Positions 8,940-17,914 of a stretch of 64,000 nt of DNA are shown one piece after another; position 1 is the stretch's first letter, and the number at the start of each line of letters is the position of its first letter. The translations under genes were made by a program, and so were the position numbers. Where the stretch lies: contig NZ_SLWR01000018.1 of assembly GCF_004345665.1 (NCBI RefSeq), positions 1 through 64,000 of the forward strand. Reading direction: 5' to 3'. Source of the DNA: Kribbella antiqua (GTDB lineage: Bacteria > Actinomycetota > Actinomycetes > Propionibacteriales > Kribbellaceae). The notes beneath the pieces are model-generated. The model searched no databases, had not been told where the DNA came from, and saw only the letters and a list, made by a program, of their open reading frames with translations.

Positions 8940-9374
8940 ATGCACGACACGGTCGACCCAGACTTCGCCTCGTATGTCGACGCACGACAGGGCAGATGGC
9001 TCCGTACGGCGTACCTCGTGTACGGCGAGCTGGAACGCGCAGAGGAGCAACTCCTGCACGCCTTCAGTCGGCTCTCGCTGCGCTGGAACAAGGTGGACGA
9101 CCCGGACGTCTTCGTCCAGCGGCTGCTCTACCAACCGGCGCTGGCGCGGTGGAGCCGGGTGCGGGCCTTCCCGGACGAGGACGACCCGGTCAAGCTCGCG
9201 CTGGCGGAGCTGACGCCCGCACAGCGGGCTGTGTTCGTGCTGCTTCACTTGGAAGAGCTCACCGAGTTCGAAGTGGCCGACCTGCTGGGCATCTCCCACT
9301 CCACCGTGCATGGTCACGCCCTCGCCGCCCTCACCCGTTTCCGCACAGCACTCGGCGCCGGAGACCGACTTTGA
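8940..9374 (+). CDS. Small ECF-type (SigE-like) RNA polymerase sigma factor
   Basis: 144-residue protein with a short sigma region 2 (about residues 8-50) and a clear region 4 (about 84-138). Region 4 includes LTPAQRAVFVLLHLEELTE and the helix-turn-helix VADLLGISHSTVHGH. It resembles the actinobacterial SigE-family sigma-70 proteins. Region 2 is weak in this copy, so activity as a full sigma factor is uncertain. The ATG follows GGAGGG. The TGA stop overlaps the TTG start of the next gene, which encodes a membrane-anchored protein that may act with it. Confidence 0.78.
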   Translation: MHDTVDPDFASYVDARQGRWLRTAYLVYGELERAEEQLLHAFSRLSLRWNKVDDPDVFVQRLLYQPALARWSRVRAFPDEDDPVKLALAELTPAQRAVFVLLHLEELTEFEVADLLGISHSTVHGHALAALTRFRTALGAGDRL

Positions 9375-10609
9375 GGCGGGAGGACGTGCAGCCGCTGCTC
9401 TACCAGGCTTCGGACCTCTTACCCGAGCCGGACCTGGCGGACGCAGCCTGGGCGTCTGGACTGGACACTCGCCGTCGCCGGCGGCGCAGTGTCCTGGCCG
9501 GCGTGGTGATTGCACTACTCATCGCTGTCATAGCGGCGATCGGAGCCGGAGTCCGCGGCAGCAACAACGCCGAGCTCGTCCCGCCGACCACACCACCCAG
9601 CAATCCGCCTGGCTACCTTCCGCCGTCAGGGCAGATCGCCGGGATCGACTTCTGGGTTGCTCCGCCGCCAGGCAGCGAGCGGTTCCTGGACAGGATCGAA
9701 ACGCCGCTCGGAGACCTGCTGCGGTTGCCGGACACCGTGGTAGCGCTCAAGGAGAACCCACTCGAGCGGACCGCAGCAGTAGTCCTCGAGGAACAAGGCG
9801 CGGCGTACGTGCCGCTCATCCTCGGTGCCGACTCGTCCTGGGCGGTTGCCGACGTACAACTGCGTGCGACCCGCTCGGGCTCACCGCTGAGCTCGGGAAC
9901 GGTGTCACCGGACGGACGGCTCGCAGCCTTCCCGCAGCCGGGTCAAGTGGTAGTCATCGACGTGACCACCGCAGAGATCCGTCGCTTCAACCTGCCGGCA
10001 CAGGACCTGCGCAGCGTGGCATGGCTGATGGACAGCAACCGCGTGCTGGTCAGTGGTCCCGGCGTGGCCTACCGAGTGCTGGTAGGCGCAGGTGGCTACG
10101 GTGAGCCGACTGTGACCGCCGTCAACGGGAGCCGCGATCCCGATGCCATCACAGCGCCGTACAGGTTGGACACCGGAGCAGTGATGCGCTACCTGTCGAC
10201 CGGTGGGTGGATGCTGGACAGCAGTCTGGACCTCCCGGTACGGGCGTGGGTGGGTCAGACCTTCTCGACGAGCAGTACGGCGGCCCGCCTCTTCATCGCG
10301 AACAACCTCCCACAAGTGCCCACCAGGGCCTCTCAGCCGCAGGTGTTGGCGGCCATCGACACGCTGCGTGCCCTCCCCAGCCGTCTGCTCGTGCTGGGCG
10401 AGCCACAGCCGTCCACAGCGGGCAGAGCAGACCCAGCCGACGTCCGCGAGCCGGGGTGTTGCGCCGTACTCGGCTGGTACGACGACAACACCCCGCTGTT
10501 CGAGGTCCGCGGCTGGGTGCTGGCGTGGGACCTGCGCACCGGCAGAGTCCACCGGGTCACCGAGCTGGCCGTGAACGGCGTCGCGCTCGGGCCTGGTATC
10601 CGCTCCTAG
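9371..10609 (+). CDS. Membrane-anchored protein coupled to the sigma factor
   Basis: 412-residue protein, family not recognised. A short cytoplasmic N terminus (residues 1-33) and an Arg6 cluster are followed by one membrane helix (about 40-61). A large extracytoplasmic part of about 350 residues follows. It looks beta-rich with repeated V-x-V strands, similar in texture to beta-propeller or TolB-like sensors. The TTG start overlaps the sigma stop and gives tight translational coupling. Topology and coupling fit an anti-sigma factor or sensor for the upstream sigma factor, but no known anti-sigma domain was seen. Two cysteines (GCC) lie near the C terminus. Confidence 0.7.
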   Translation: MRREDVQPLLYQASDLLPEPDLADAAWASGLDTRRRRRRSVLAGVVIALLIAVIAAIGAGVRGSNNAELVPPTTPPSNPPGYLPPSGQIAGIDFWVAPPPGSERFLDRIETPLGDLLRLPDTVVALKENPLERTAAVVLEEQGAAYVPLILGADSSWAVADVQLRATRSGSPLSSGTVSPDGRLAAFPQPGQVVVIDVTTAEIRRFNLPAQDLRSVAWLMDSNRVLVSGPGVAYRVLVGAGGYGEPTVTAVNGSRDPDAITAPYRLDTGAVMRYLSTGGWMLDSSLDLPVRAWVGQTFSTSSTAARLFIANNLPQVPTRASQPQVLAAIDTLRALPSRLLVLGEPQPSTAGRADPADVREPGCCAVLGWYDDNTPLFEVRGWVLAWDLRTGRVHRVTELAVNGVALGPGIRS

Positions 10610-11205
10610 TCCTCCATGATCGACCGCATGGTGAACTCGACCAGGTGGTCGGTGTCCTCCGGCGCCGGCATCGGCTCACCGGTCAGTGCGCGGACGATGA
10701 ACACACCCGTCAGCCACTGCACCATCAGCACCGGATCCACGCTGCTGCGGATCGGCTCGCCGCGGGCCCGGGCGCGGTCCAGCGCCTTCTTGGTGAGTGC
10801 GACCCGCCGATCCAGGAAGGCGCGGTAGATCGCCGCGGATCGCTCGTCCCGGTTGGCCTCGGACACCGCCAGCCGGATCAGTGCCTGTCCTCTCTTGCTG
10901 TTCACGAACACCAGCGCGTCGTGGTAGACGTGCCGCAGATCCTCGGCGATCGAACCGGTGTCGGCGTCTGGTATCTCGATGTCGAAGAGCTCCGCCAGCG
11001 CGTCGTTGGCCAGCAGTTCCTTGCTGGCCCAGCGACGGTAGATGGTCGCCTTGCCGACACCCGCGGCCTCGGCGACGTCGTCCACCGTCATCCCGTCGAA
11101 TCCCCGTTCCAGCAGCAGCTCCACGGCGTACCGGCGGATCCTCGGCTCCGCGTCCGGGTCCCGTGGTCTGCCGCGGCGCGGCCTCACCCCGTGCTTCGTC
11201 CCCAT
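10606..11205 (-). CDS. TetR-family transcriptional regulator
   Basis: 199-residue TetR-type repressor. The N-terminal helix-turn-helix VDDVAEAAGVGKATIYRRW lies at about residues 41-59, after a basic GRPRDPDAEPRIRR stretch. The C-terminal ligand domain is divergent, as usual. It is transcribed away from the amt operon, and its 3' end overlaps the facing membrane-protein gene by four bases. No adjacent efflux or enzyme gene suggests its target. Confidence 0.85.
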   Translation of the reverse strand: MGTKHGVRPRRGRPRDPDAEPRIRRYAVELLLERGFDGMTVDDVAEAAGVGKATIYRRWASKELLANDALAELFDIEIPDADTGSIAEDLRHVYHDALVFVNSKRGQALIRLAVSEANRDERSAAIYRAFLDRRVALTKKALDRARARGEPIRSSVDPVLMVQWLTGVFIVRALTGEPMPAPEDTDHLVEFTMRSIMED

Positions 11206-11319
11206 TTCGTGTCCCCAGCATCAGACGGGTGCAGTGGCGCGGCTGCGAGCCCGTGTGGTCCAGGCCAGAGTGCCACAACTTCTCAGATGTCATCCCGATG
11301 TCACCTGGTGCGGCGTTTT

Positions 11320-11357
11320 GTCACATGCCTGAAACATAGGGACCGATCGGCTGAAAC
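11320..11357 (+). promoter_or_regulatory. GlnR box upstream of amt-glnK-glnD
   Basis: Four 5-base half-sites at exact 6-base spacing: GTCAC (11320-11324), GAAAC (11331-11335), ACCGA (11342-11346) and GAAAC (11353-11357). The actinobacterial GlnR consensus is gTnAc-n6-GaAAc repeated twice. Three half-sites match perfectly and the third is degenerate. GlnR activates amt-glnK-glnD when nitrogen is limiting, so this is the expected site. An extra GTCAT/GTCAC pair lies just upstream at 11289-11304. Confidence 0.78.
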
Positions 11358-11468
11358 GGCGCGCCGACACCGTTTGCGGTGTGGCTGAGCGCGGGCTCCC
11401 CGGCGTTGTGGAGTTCTCCCGACTGAGGACGCCGGCCACCCCCCAGATCGATTGAAGGGATGACGTTG

Positions 11469-12803
11469 ATGGAGATCAACGCCGGCGATACCGCCTGGGT
11501 CTTGGCAAGCGCCGCCCTGGTGATGCTGATGACACCGGGCCTGGCTTTCTTCTACGGCGGTATGGTGCGCATGAAGAGCGTGCTGAACATGATGATGATG
11601 AGTTTCATCACCATCGCCGTCGTCACTGTGTTGTGGGTGGTGGTCGGCTACTCGCTGACGTTCGCCGGTGACACCGGGCACGTGATCGGCGACTTCTCCG
11701 AAGTCGGCCTGAAGGGCCTGCTCGCGCCCGAGGCGGTGGCCGGAACGACGCCGACGCTGGCCTTCGTCGCCTTCCAGCTGATGTTCGCGATCATCACCCC
11801 GGCGCTGATCTCCGGTGCCATCGCCGACCGCGCCACGTTCCGTGGCTGGATCGCGTTTGTCGTGGGCTGGACGCTCCTGGTGTACTTCCCGGTCGCGCAC
11901 TCGGTCTGGTTCCTGGACGACGGCAACGGCGGCTGGATCGGCGACAAGCTGAAGGCGATCGACTTCGCCGGTGGTACCGCGGTCCATCTGAACGCCGGTG
12001 CCGCCGCGCTGGCGCTGGCGATCGTGCTCGGCAAGCGGATCGGCTGGAAGAAGGACCCGATGCGGCCGCACAGCCTGCCGCTGGTCATCCTCGGCGCCGG
12101 ACTGCTGTGGTTCGGCTGGTTCGGCTTCAACGCCGGTTCCGCGCTGAGCGCCGGCACTACCGCCGCGGTCACCTTCGTGAACACCCAGGCCGCCACCGCC
12201 GCCGCCGTGATCGGCTGGCTGATCGTCGAGCGGATCCGGCACGGCAAGGCGACCACGCTGGGCATGGCCTCCGGCGCGGTCGCGGGTCTGGTCGCGATCA
12301 CGCCGTCGTGTGGTGCGGTCACCCCGGTCGGTGCGCTTATCCTCGGCGTCGTGGCCGGTGCGGTCTGCTGCTTCGCGGTCTCGCTGAAGTACAAGCTCGG
12401 CTTCGACGACTCCCTCGACGTGGTCGGCGTGCACCTGGTCGGCGGTCTGTTCGGCTCGCTGGCGATCGGCTTCCTCGGTACGGCGGCGGCCCCGTCCGCC
12501 GTGGACGGCCTGTTCTACGGTGGCGGCGTCACTCAGCTGGGTAAGCAGGCGCTGGCCAACGTGGTCGTCGGTCTGTACTCCTTCACGGTCGCCTTCATCC
12601 TGGGCAAGGTCATCGACCTGACCATCGGCTTCCGGGTCAAGGAAGAGGACGAGATCGCCGGTGTCGACCAGGTCGAGCACGCTGAGACGGCGTACGACTT
12701 CCTCGGTGCCTCGGGTCTGCGTGGGCACAGCCCGCTGGCTCGCCCCACTGAGACCGAGAATGGGACCACCGAGGCTTCCGAGAAGGAAGGTGTCAAGGCA
12801 TGA
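11469..12803 (+). CDS. amt: Ammonium transporter
   Basis: 444-residue Amt channel protein with about eleven membrane helices. The N-terminal MTPGLAFFYGGMVR and internal VAHSVWFLDD and HLNAGAAALA segments are characteristic. The start at 11469 is preferred over an ATG at 11460, because GAAGGGA at 11454-11460 overlaps the earlier codon but lies eight bases before the later one. It moves ammonium across the membrane when nitrogen is scarce. It overlaps glnK (ATGA), and PII binding to Amt is the known control in this family. Confidence 0.95.
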   Translation: MEINAGDTAWVLASAALVMLMTPGLAFFYGGMVRMKSVLNMMMMSFITIAVVTVLWVVVGYSLTFAGDTGHVIGDFSEVGLKGLLAPEAVAGTTPTLAFVAFQLMFAIITPALISGAIADRATFRGWIAFVVGWTLLVYFPVAHSVWFLDDGNGGWIGDKLKAIDFAGGTAVHLNAGAAALALAIVLGKRIGWKKDPMRPHSLPLVILGAGLLWFGWFGFNAGSALSAGTTAAVTFVNTQAATAAAVIGWLIVERIRHGKATTLGMASGAVAGLVAITPSCGAVTPVGALILGVVAGAVCCFAVSLKYKLGFDDSLDVVGVHLVGGLFGSLAIGFLGTAAAPSAVDGLFYGGGVTQLGKQALANVVVGLYSFTVAFILGKVIDLTIGFRVKEEDEIAGVDQVEHAETAYDFLGASGLRGHSPLARPTETENGTTEASEKEGVKA

Positions 12804-13138
12804 AGCTGATCACCGCGGTGGTCAAGCCGCACAAGCTGGAGGACGTCCGGGCCGCGCTCGAGACGTTCGGCGTCACCGGTATGACGGTGACCGAGGCGAG
12901 CGGCTATGGCCGGCAGAAGGGTCACACCGAGGTCTACCGCGGCGCGGAGTACGAGGTGGACCTGGTCCCGAAGGTCCGGGTCGAGGTCGTCGTCGAGGAC
13001 GGTGACAGCGCGGATGTGGTGGACGTGATCGTCAAGGCCGCGCAGACCGGCAAGATCGGCGACGGCAAGGTCTGGGTCACGCCGGTGGAGTCCATCGTCC
13101 GGGTCCGTACCGGTGAGACCGACGGAGACGCGCTGTAG
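12800..13138 (+). CDS. glnK: Nitrogen regulatory PII protein
   Basis: 112-residue PII signal protein. It has the typical start MKLITAVVKPHKL and the T-loop YGRQKGHTEVYRGAEY with the modifiable Tyr51. The B-loop region TGKIGDGKVWV binds ATP/ADP. In actinobacteria Tyr51 is adenylylated by GlnD. The position between amt and glnD, with an ATGA overlap on one side and a direct stop-start junction on the other, supports the symbol glnK over the general glnB. Confidence 0.95.
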   Translation: MKLITAVVKPHKLEDVRAALETFGVTGMTVTEASGYGRQKGHTEVYRGAEYEVDLVPKVRVEVVVEDGDSADVVDVIVKAAQTGKIGDGKVWVTPVESIVRVRTGETDGDAL

Positions 13139-15403
13139 ATGGTCGATCGAGCAGAGCAGCGGCGCGCTCGTGCCGAAGAGGCCGACGCGCTGCTGTACCT
13201 GCTCCTCTCCAAGGCTTGCGACGCCCTCGGTGTTCCCACCGAGGGCGTCGCGCTGGTCGCGGTCGGCGGCTATGGCCGGGAGGAGCTGTCGCCTTACAGC
13301 GACCTCGACGTGATGCTCGTACACGCCGAGGGGTACCCACGGGTGGACGAGCTGGCCGCACAGATCTGGTACCCGCTGTGGGACTCCAGGACCAAGCTGG
13401 ACCACAGCGTCCGTACGGTCGAGGAGGCCCGGCAGGCGGCTGCCGACGACATCCGGGTCGCCCTGGGCCTGCTGGACGCACGGCACGTCGCGGGCGACTC
13501 ACACCTCACCCTGCAGCTGCGATCGACGCTGATGGCGGACTGGCGCCGTACGGCTCGCTCCAGGCTGCCTGCGCTGGCCCAGGCGTGCCGGGACCGCGCG
13601 TCGAGCGTCGGAGAGCTCGCACACCTCGCCGAGCCCGACCTCAAGGAGGCGTATGGCGGTCTGCGGGATGCGGTCGTACTGCGGGGGCTGGTGGCGTCGT
13701 GGCTGGTTGACGTACCGCATCCGGTGGTGGAGCGGGCGCGGCTGGATCTGCTGGAGGTCAGGGACGAGCTGCACACGGTTGCGGGTCGCTCCACTGACAG
13801 GCTGGTCGCTGACCTGTCCGGTGAAGTCGCCGCCGGTCTGGGGATGGCCGGCCGGGACGAGCTGTTGCGGCACGTGTATTCGACCGGCCGGACGCTTGCG
13901 CATGTGTGTGATGTGTCGTGGCGGCGGATCGAGAGCTTGATGGCCCGGCCGCCGCGGTCCAGGCGTCGGCAGCGGACCGGGGGACCGTTGCTGCTGGCGC
14001 TGGACGAGGGTGTCGGTCAGCACGAGGGCGAAGTCGTACTGATGCCCGACGCGCGGCCTGAGCGGGACGCAGTACTGGGGCTGCGGGCTGCTGCTGTCGC
14101 TGCGGATCGTGAGCTTGTGCTGTCGCCTGCGGTGTGTGCTCGGCTGGCTGGGAGCGGAGCCGCATTGCCTGAGCCCTGGCCGGGTGAGGCTCGGCGGTTG
14201 CTGTGCGCGCTGCTGGGTGCTGGCAGCGGACTGCTCGAGGTGTGGGAGGCGTTGGACCAGGCCGGCTATATCTCGCGGATCCTGCCCGAGTGGGACACAG
14301 TGCGGTTCCGGCCGCCGCAGTCCGCGATCCACCGGTTCACCGTCGACCGGCATCTGCTGGAGACGTGTGTCGAGGCTTCGAAGATGGTTCGCGACGTACG
14401 GCGACCTGACCTGCTGCTGATCGCGGCATTGCTGCATGACCTGGGCAAGGCCGTCGAAGGCGACCACAGTGTCACGGGTGCGGTCATCGCTCGCGCTGTG
14501 GCGCAACGGCTTGGCTTCACGGACGCCGATGCGGACACGATCGCGCTGCTCGTGCGGCAGCACCTGATGCTCGCGCAGGTCGCCACCCGGCGAGACCTGG
14601 ACGACCCGATGACTGTGGACCTCGTCGCGGGGATCGTTCGTGACACCGACACCCTGGACCTGCTGGAAGCCCTTACGTACGCCGACGCGCGTGCTGCGGG
14701 TCCGGCGGCGTCGTCACCGTGGCGGATGCGGCTGGTTGGTGAGCTGTGCCGCCGGGTGCGCGGCGAGCTGTCCGGCGGAGGCGAGGGCATGTGGACCGAG
14801 GCTCCGCCGGTGCCTGTGCCCACACTGCAGCCGGTGGTCGGAGTGGGCCGGCTGGGCGTCACGGTGTCCGAGTATCACGGTGACGTTCGGATCAATGTCG
14901 CCGTACCGGATCAGGTGGGCACTCTGTCGACCGTGGCGGCTGTGCTGGCTGTGGAGCGGCTCGCTGTGCGGTCTGCGGTCATCACGTCCGTTGAGGGGTT
15001 GGGCATCTCGCAGTGGACCGTGGCTGGCTCGCCGCCAGACCCAGTCCGGTTGCGTGACCGGCTCGCCGTGGCCCTGCGCGACGACACAGACCTCGTACGA
15101 CGCTTGGCCGCGCGCGACTCGTCTGCGCTGAAGCAGCGCGTCGCCAGCCGGGTGGATCTGTTGCCTGATGCGTCAGAGACGGCCACTGTGCTGCAGGTGC
15201 GAGCACATGACCGCCCAGGACTCCTGTACGACGTCACGTCGGCCATAGCTTCCACTGGTGCAGACATCCGTTCCGCACACGTCAGCACGCTGGGCGCTGA
15301 GTGTGTGGACGTCTTCTACCTCACCGACAGCCATGGCTCGCCACTGGACGACGAGGACGCGCGGACGACGGCAAAGACGGTTCTGGATCGCCTGACCTTC
15401 TAG
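13139..15403 (+). CDS. glnD: [Protein-PII] nucleotidyltransferase
   Basis: 754-residue bifunctional nitrogen sensor that modifies and de-modifies PII. The nucleotidyltransferase motif GGYGREELSPYSDLDV lies at residues 43-58. An HD phosphohydrolase domain includes LLHDLGKAVEGDHS near 430. Two C-terminal ACT domains (about 575-650 and 680-750) sense glutamine. The ATG begins right after the glnK stop. Actinobacterial GlnD usually transfers AMP rather than UMP; the sequence alone does not distinguish these. Confidence 0.93.
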   Translation: MVDRAEQRRARAEEADALLYLLLSKACDALGVPTEGVALVAVGGYGREELSPYSDLDVMLVHAEGYPRVDELAAQIWYPLWDSRTKLDHSVRTVEEARQAAADDIRVALGLLDARHVAGDSHLTLQLRSTLMADWRRTARSRLPALAQACRDRASSVGELAHLAEPDLKEAYGGLRDAVVLRGLVASWLVDVPHPVVERARLDLLEVRDELHTVAGRSTDRLVADLSGEVAAGLGMAGRDELLRHVYSTGRTLAHVCDVSWRRIESLMARPPRSRRRQRTGGPLLLALDEGVGQHEGEVVLMPDARPERDAVLGLRAAAVAADRELVLSPAVCARLAGSGAALPEPWPGEARRLLCALLGAGSGLLEVWEALDQAGYISRILPEWDTVRFRPPQSAIHRFTVDRHLLETCVEASKMVRDVRRPDLLLIAALLHDLGKAVEGDHSVTGAVIARAVAQRLGFTDADADTIALLVRQHLMLAQVATRRDLDDPMTVDLVAGIVRDTDTLDLLEALTYADARAAGPAASSPWRMRLVGELCRRVRGELSGGGEGMWTEAPPVPVPTLQPVVGVGRLGVTVSEYHGDVRINVAVPDQVGTLSTVAAVLAVERLAVRSAVITSVEGLGISQWTVAGSPPDPVRLRDRLAVALRDDTDLVRRLAARDSSALKQRVASRVDLLPDASETATVLQVRAHDRPGLLYDVTSAIASTGADIRSAHVSTLGAECVDVFYLTDSHGSPLDDEDARTTAKTVLDRLTF

Positions 15404-15413
15404 TGTCAGGGCT

Positions 15414-16472
15414 GTGGATGTCGTAGCGGCTTTCCAGCGTCAAGCCATCGTCTGCGAGGACCTCGGCTCGCCGATGTACGCCGAGCTCATCAGGCTGATC
15501 GTGGACGACTACGAGGTCGGGGGAGTGGCGGCCGCTGTGCTGGCCGGCTATGAGGACCGTCCGTTCGGGGATGCGATCGCACTGCGGCTGCTCGGCTCTG
15601 TGCACCGGCTCGTGCTGGCGGGAGAGGCGCCGGAGTTGGCTGCGTTCTATCCGAGCGTTGGCGGGTCGTGGGACCCGGTGCTGGGCTGGGAGGCGTTCGA
15701 GCAGGTCCTGCAGTCCCGGTCGGCCGAGCTGCGGTCGTTGCTGACCCAGCCGCCGCAGACGAACGAGGTGGGGCGCGCGGCCGCGTTGTACGGCGGCCTG
15801 CTGCAGCTGGTCGAGACAGTGCCGTTGCCGGTGCGGCTGTTCGAGATCGGCGCGAGTGGTGGGCTCAACCTGCGTGCTGACCACTTCCGGTACAACGTAG
15901 CGGACGGGACCAGCTTCGGCGTTGTGGACAGCCCGGTGGTGTTCGACAACGCCTGGTCGGGCCAGTCTCTGAAGCCGGTGCCGTTGCGGATCGCGGAGCG
16001 GGTTGGGAGCGACATCGCGCCGGTGAACCCGTTGACCGACGAGGGCGCTCGTACGTTGACGTCGTACGTATGGCCGGACATGCCTGAGCGGCTGGCGCGG
16101 TTGCGTGGTGCGCTTTCGGTCGCGCGGGAAGTGCCCGCCGACGTACGACGGGAGGACGCCGTCTCGTTCGTTCGCGGTCTGGAGCTGTCGCCGGGACACG
16201 TGACGGTCGTCTGGCACTCGATCATGTGGCAGTACCTGACTCGCGAGGACCGGGCCGCTGTGGATGCGCGGTTGGCGGAGCTGGGTGCGCGGGCTGTGGC
16301 GTCGTCCCCGCTGGCTCGTCTCCGGCTCGAACCGCTTCCGCGGACGGCTGGCGCGTCGTACGAGTTCCTGGTCGAGCTGCAGCTCTGGCCGGGCGGCGTA
16401 CGGCGGGTACTGGGCCGCGCCGAACCCCACGGCCAGGGTCTGGTCTGGGAACTTCCCTCCGAGATCAGGTGA
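15414..16472 (+). CDS. DUF2332 family protein
   Basis: 352-residue protein of the DUF2332 family, function unknown. The N-terminal pattern CEDLGSPMYAELIRL, then LLGSVHRLVLAGEAPELAAF, and the central FEIGASGGLNLRADHFRY are family hallmarks. The last segment resembles a methyltransferase SAM-binding loop, but this is only a resemblance. The GTG start lies 11 bases after the glnD stop, so it may be read through from the nitrogen operon. The 3' end overlaps the facing arginase-like gene by eight bases. Confidence 0.8.
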   Translation: MDVVAAFQRQAIVCEDLGSPMYAELIRLIVDDYEVGGVAAAVLAGYEDRPFGDAIALRLLGSVHRLVLAGEAPELAAFYPSVGGSWDPVLGWEAFEQVLQSRSAELRSLLTQPPQTNEVGRAAALYGGLLQLVETVPLPVRLFEIGASGGLNLRADHFRYNVADGTSFGVVDSPVVFDNAWSGQSLKPVPLRIAERVGSDIAPVNPLTDEGARTLTSYVWPDMPERLARLRGALSVAREVPADVRREDAVSFVRGLELSPGHVTVVWHSIMWQYLTREDRAAVDARLAELGARAVASSPLARLRLEPLPRTAGASYEFLVELQLWPGGVRRVLGRAEPHGQGLVWELPSEIR

Positions 16473-17364
16473 GCGCCGCCACCAACGTGTCCGTCAGCTC
16501 GGCCGCGTAGACGCCGTCGGGATCGAGGTCCGGGTCGAAGATGCCGACGTCGATTCCCACGCACTTAGGTGCCGCTAGCAACGGTCGCAGGAGTGCTCTG
16601 AGCTGGGCGTGGTTGATCCCGCCGGGGTCGGGACTGTCGACCGCCGGCATCACCTCGGCGTCGAGGATGTCGACGTCCAGATGCACCCAGAACCCGTCGA
16701 GCTCGTCCCGCTCCAGATGTTCGAGTGCTTCGGTCGCCGCCTCGGTGGGGTTTTGGGCGATCTTGAGTGCGGGCCAGACCGGGATGCCGGCGGCCTCGAC
16801 ATCCCCGACGTACTCGTCGTCCGCCCTGATCCCCAGCAACACCGCGTCCGTGTCCCGCGTGTACGGCGTGCGTCCTTCAAGGTCGGTGAGATCCTTTTGC
16901 CCGCGGCCTGTGACCAGCGCGAGTGCCTCACCGCCCGCGGCTCCGACGTACGGCGAGTTGTCCACCGTCCGGAAGTCCGAGTGCCCGTCGAGATACACCA
17001 CGCCGTACCGCCCACGCCGCTTCAGCGCCAACGCCGGCCCGAGCAGGTTGCTGCACTCACCCCCCAGCAGCACGACAAACCGCCCGTCATCGAACAACTT
17101 CCCCAACCGATCTGCCAACCTCACCGTGTACGCCGCCATCGCCCCCGCGTTGAACACCCCGTCCCCCGGCTTCCACCCGCCCACGTCATACCGGGGCGCC
17201 GTCACACACCCCCCATCCACAGCCCCGATCCGCCCCAAAAACCCCTGATCCCTCACTGCCCCCGCCAACTTGTAACACCCCGGCACCACCCCCACCCCCG
17301 GCGCCCGCAACCCCAAATTAGAAGGCCCATCCACCACCACCCGCCCCATCCCCACCCCAATCAT
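16465..17364 (-). CDS. Arginase/agmatinase-family hydrolase
   Basis: 299-residue ureohydrolase-fold protein. The metal motifs are GGECSN (101-106), LDGHSD (125-130) and HLDVDILD (228-235), at family spacing. Arginases and agmatinases have His in the first motif (GGDHS); here Cys takes that place, as in a subgroup of actinobacterial arginase-like proteins. It may therefore hydrolyse a different guanidino or amidino substrate, or bind metals differently. Codons in its 5' third (17150-17364) are unusually rich in CCC. Confidence 0.75.
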   Translation of the reverse strand: MIGVGMGRVVVDGPSNLGLRAPGVGVVPGCYKLAGAVRDQGFLGRIGAVDGGCVTAPRYDVGGWKPGDGVFNAGAMAAYTVRLADRLGKLFDDGRFVVLLGGECSNLLGPALALKRRGRYGVVYLDGHSDFRTVDNSPYVGAAGGEALALVTGRGQKDLTDLEGRTPYTRDTDAVLLGIRADDEYVGDVEAAGIPVWPALKIAQNPTEAATEALEHLERDELDGFWVHLDVDILDAEVMPAVDSPDPGGINHAQLRALLRPLLAAPKCVGIDVGIFDPDLDPDGVYAAELTDTLVAALT

Positions 17365-17425
17365 CCCTAACCGTTAATCTCTGCTGGATCGGTTAGATCC
17401 TCACGTGTGAATCCACCGCTGTCAA

Positions 17426-17914
17426 TCAAACCCCGGCGGTCCTCCACAACTCCTGCTCGTTTCGCTCCTGGACCGTCGGCTGGTAGCGCTCCGCGATCTC
17501 CTCGCTCCACGGGGCACCGCCGTACTCCAGTTCTCTTTCCTCGCAGTCCAGGCTCCGGGTCATCGCACGAATGGAGACCTCTTCGTCCCCGGCCTCGTCA
17601 GCGAGTTGCCAAATCGTCGCCCTCGCCTGCGCAAGCGCCGCCAGCTTCTCGTCCCGGCCGCGGGCTCCCTCGCACCACTTCTGCAACGCCTGCTCCGCAA
17701 GCCGTCGCGCTCGGCTCCTACCTTCCAGGAAAGGAGGAAGCACATCCGCCATCTCCTCAACCATCACGGTGGCCGCGCGCTTGTCATTCTGGTCCGCGAG
17801 CTCGGAGATCAGCCCGTACACGTCCTCCTGTGCCTCGACCAGTACATCGACGACCTGATCGATCAACAGCCACCGCCTAGCCTGGAACTGCTTTCTGAAT
17901 GTCTCGAGATCCAT
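17426..17914 (-). CDS. Unrecognised small protein, paralog of the 149-residue protein upstream
   Basis: 162-residue, charged, helix-rich protein with no signal peptide or membrane segment. Residues 88-129 (AALAQARATIWQLADEAG, then IRAMTRSLDCEEREL) align without large gaps with residues 88-131 of the protein encoded at 18893-19342. Both also begin with a TFxKxF pattern, so the two are full-length paralogs. The start at 17914 is supported by GGAG five bases upstream, although it lies inside the 3' end of the metallopeptidase-like gene (52-base overlap). Last gene of a three-gene operon. Function unknown. Confidence 0.72.
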   Translation of the reverse strand: MDLETFRKQFQARRWLLIDQVVDVLVEAQEDVYGLISELADQNDKRAATVMVEEMADVLPPFLEGRSRARRLAEQALQKWCEGARGRDEKLAALAQARATIWQLADEAGDEEVSIRAMTRSLDCEERELEYGGAPWSEEIAERYQPTVQERNEQELWRTAGV

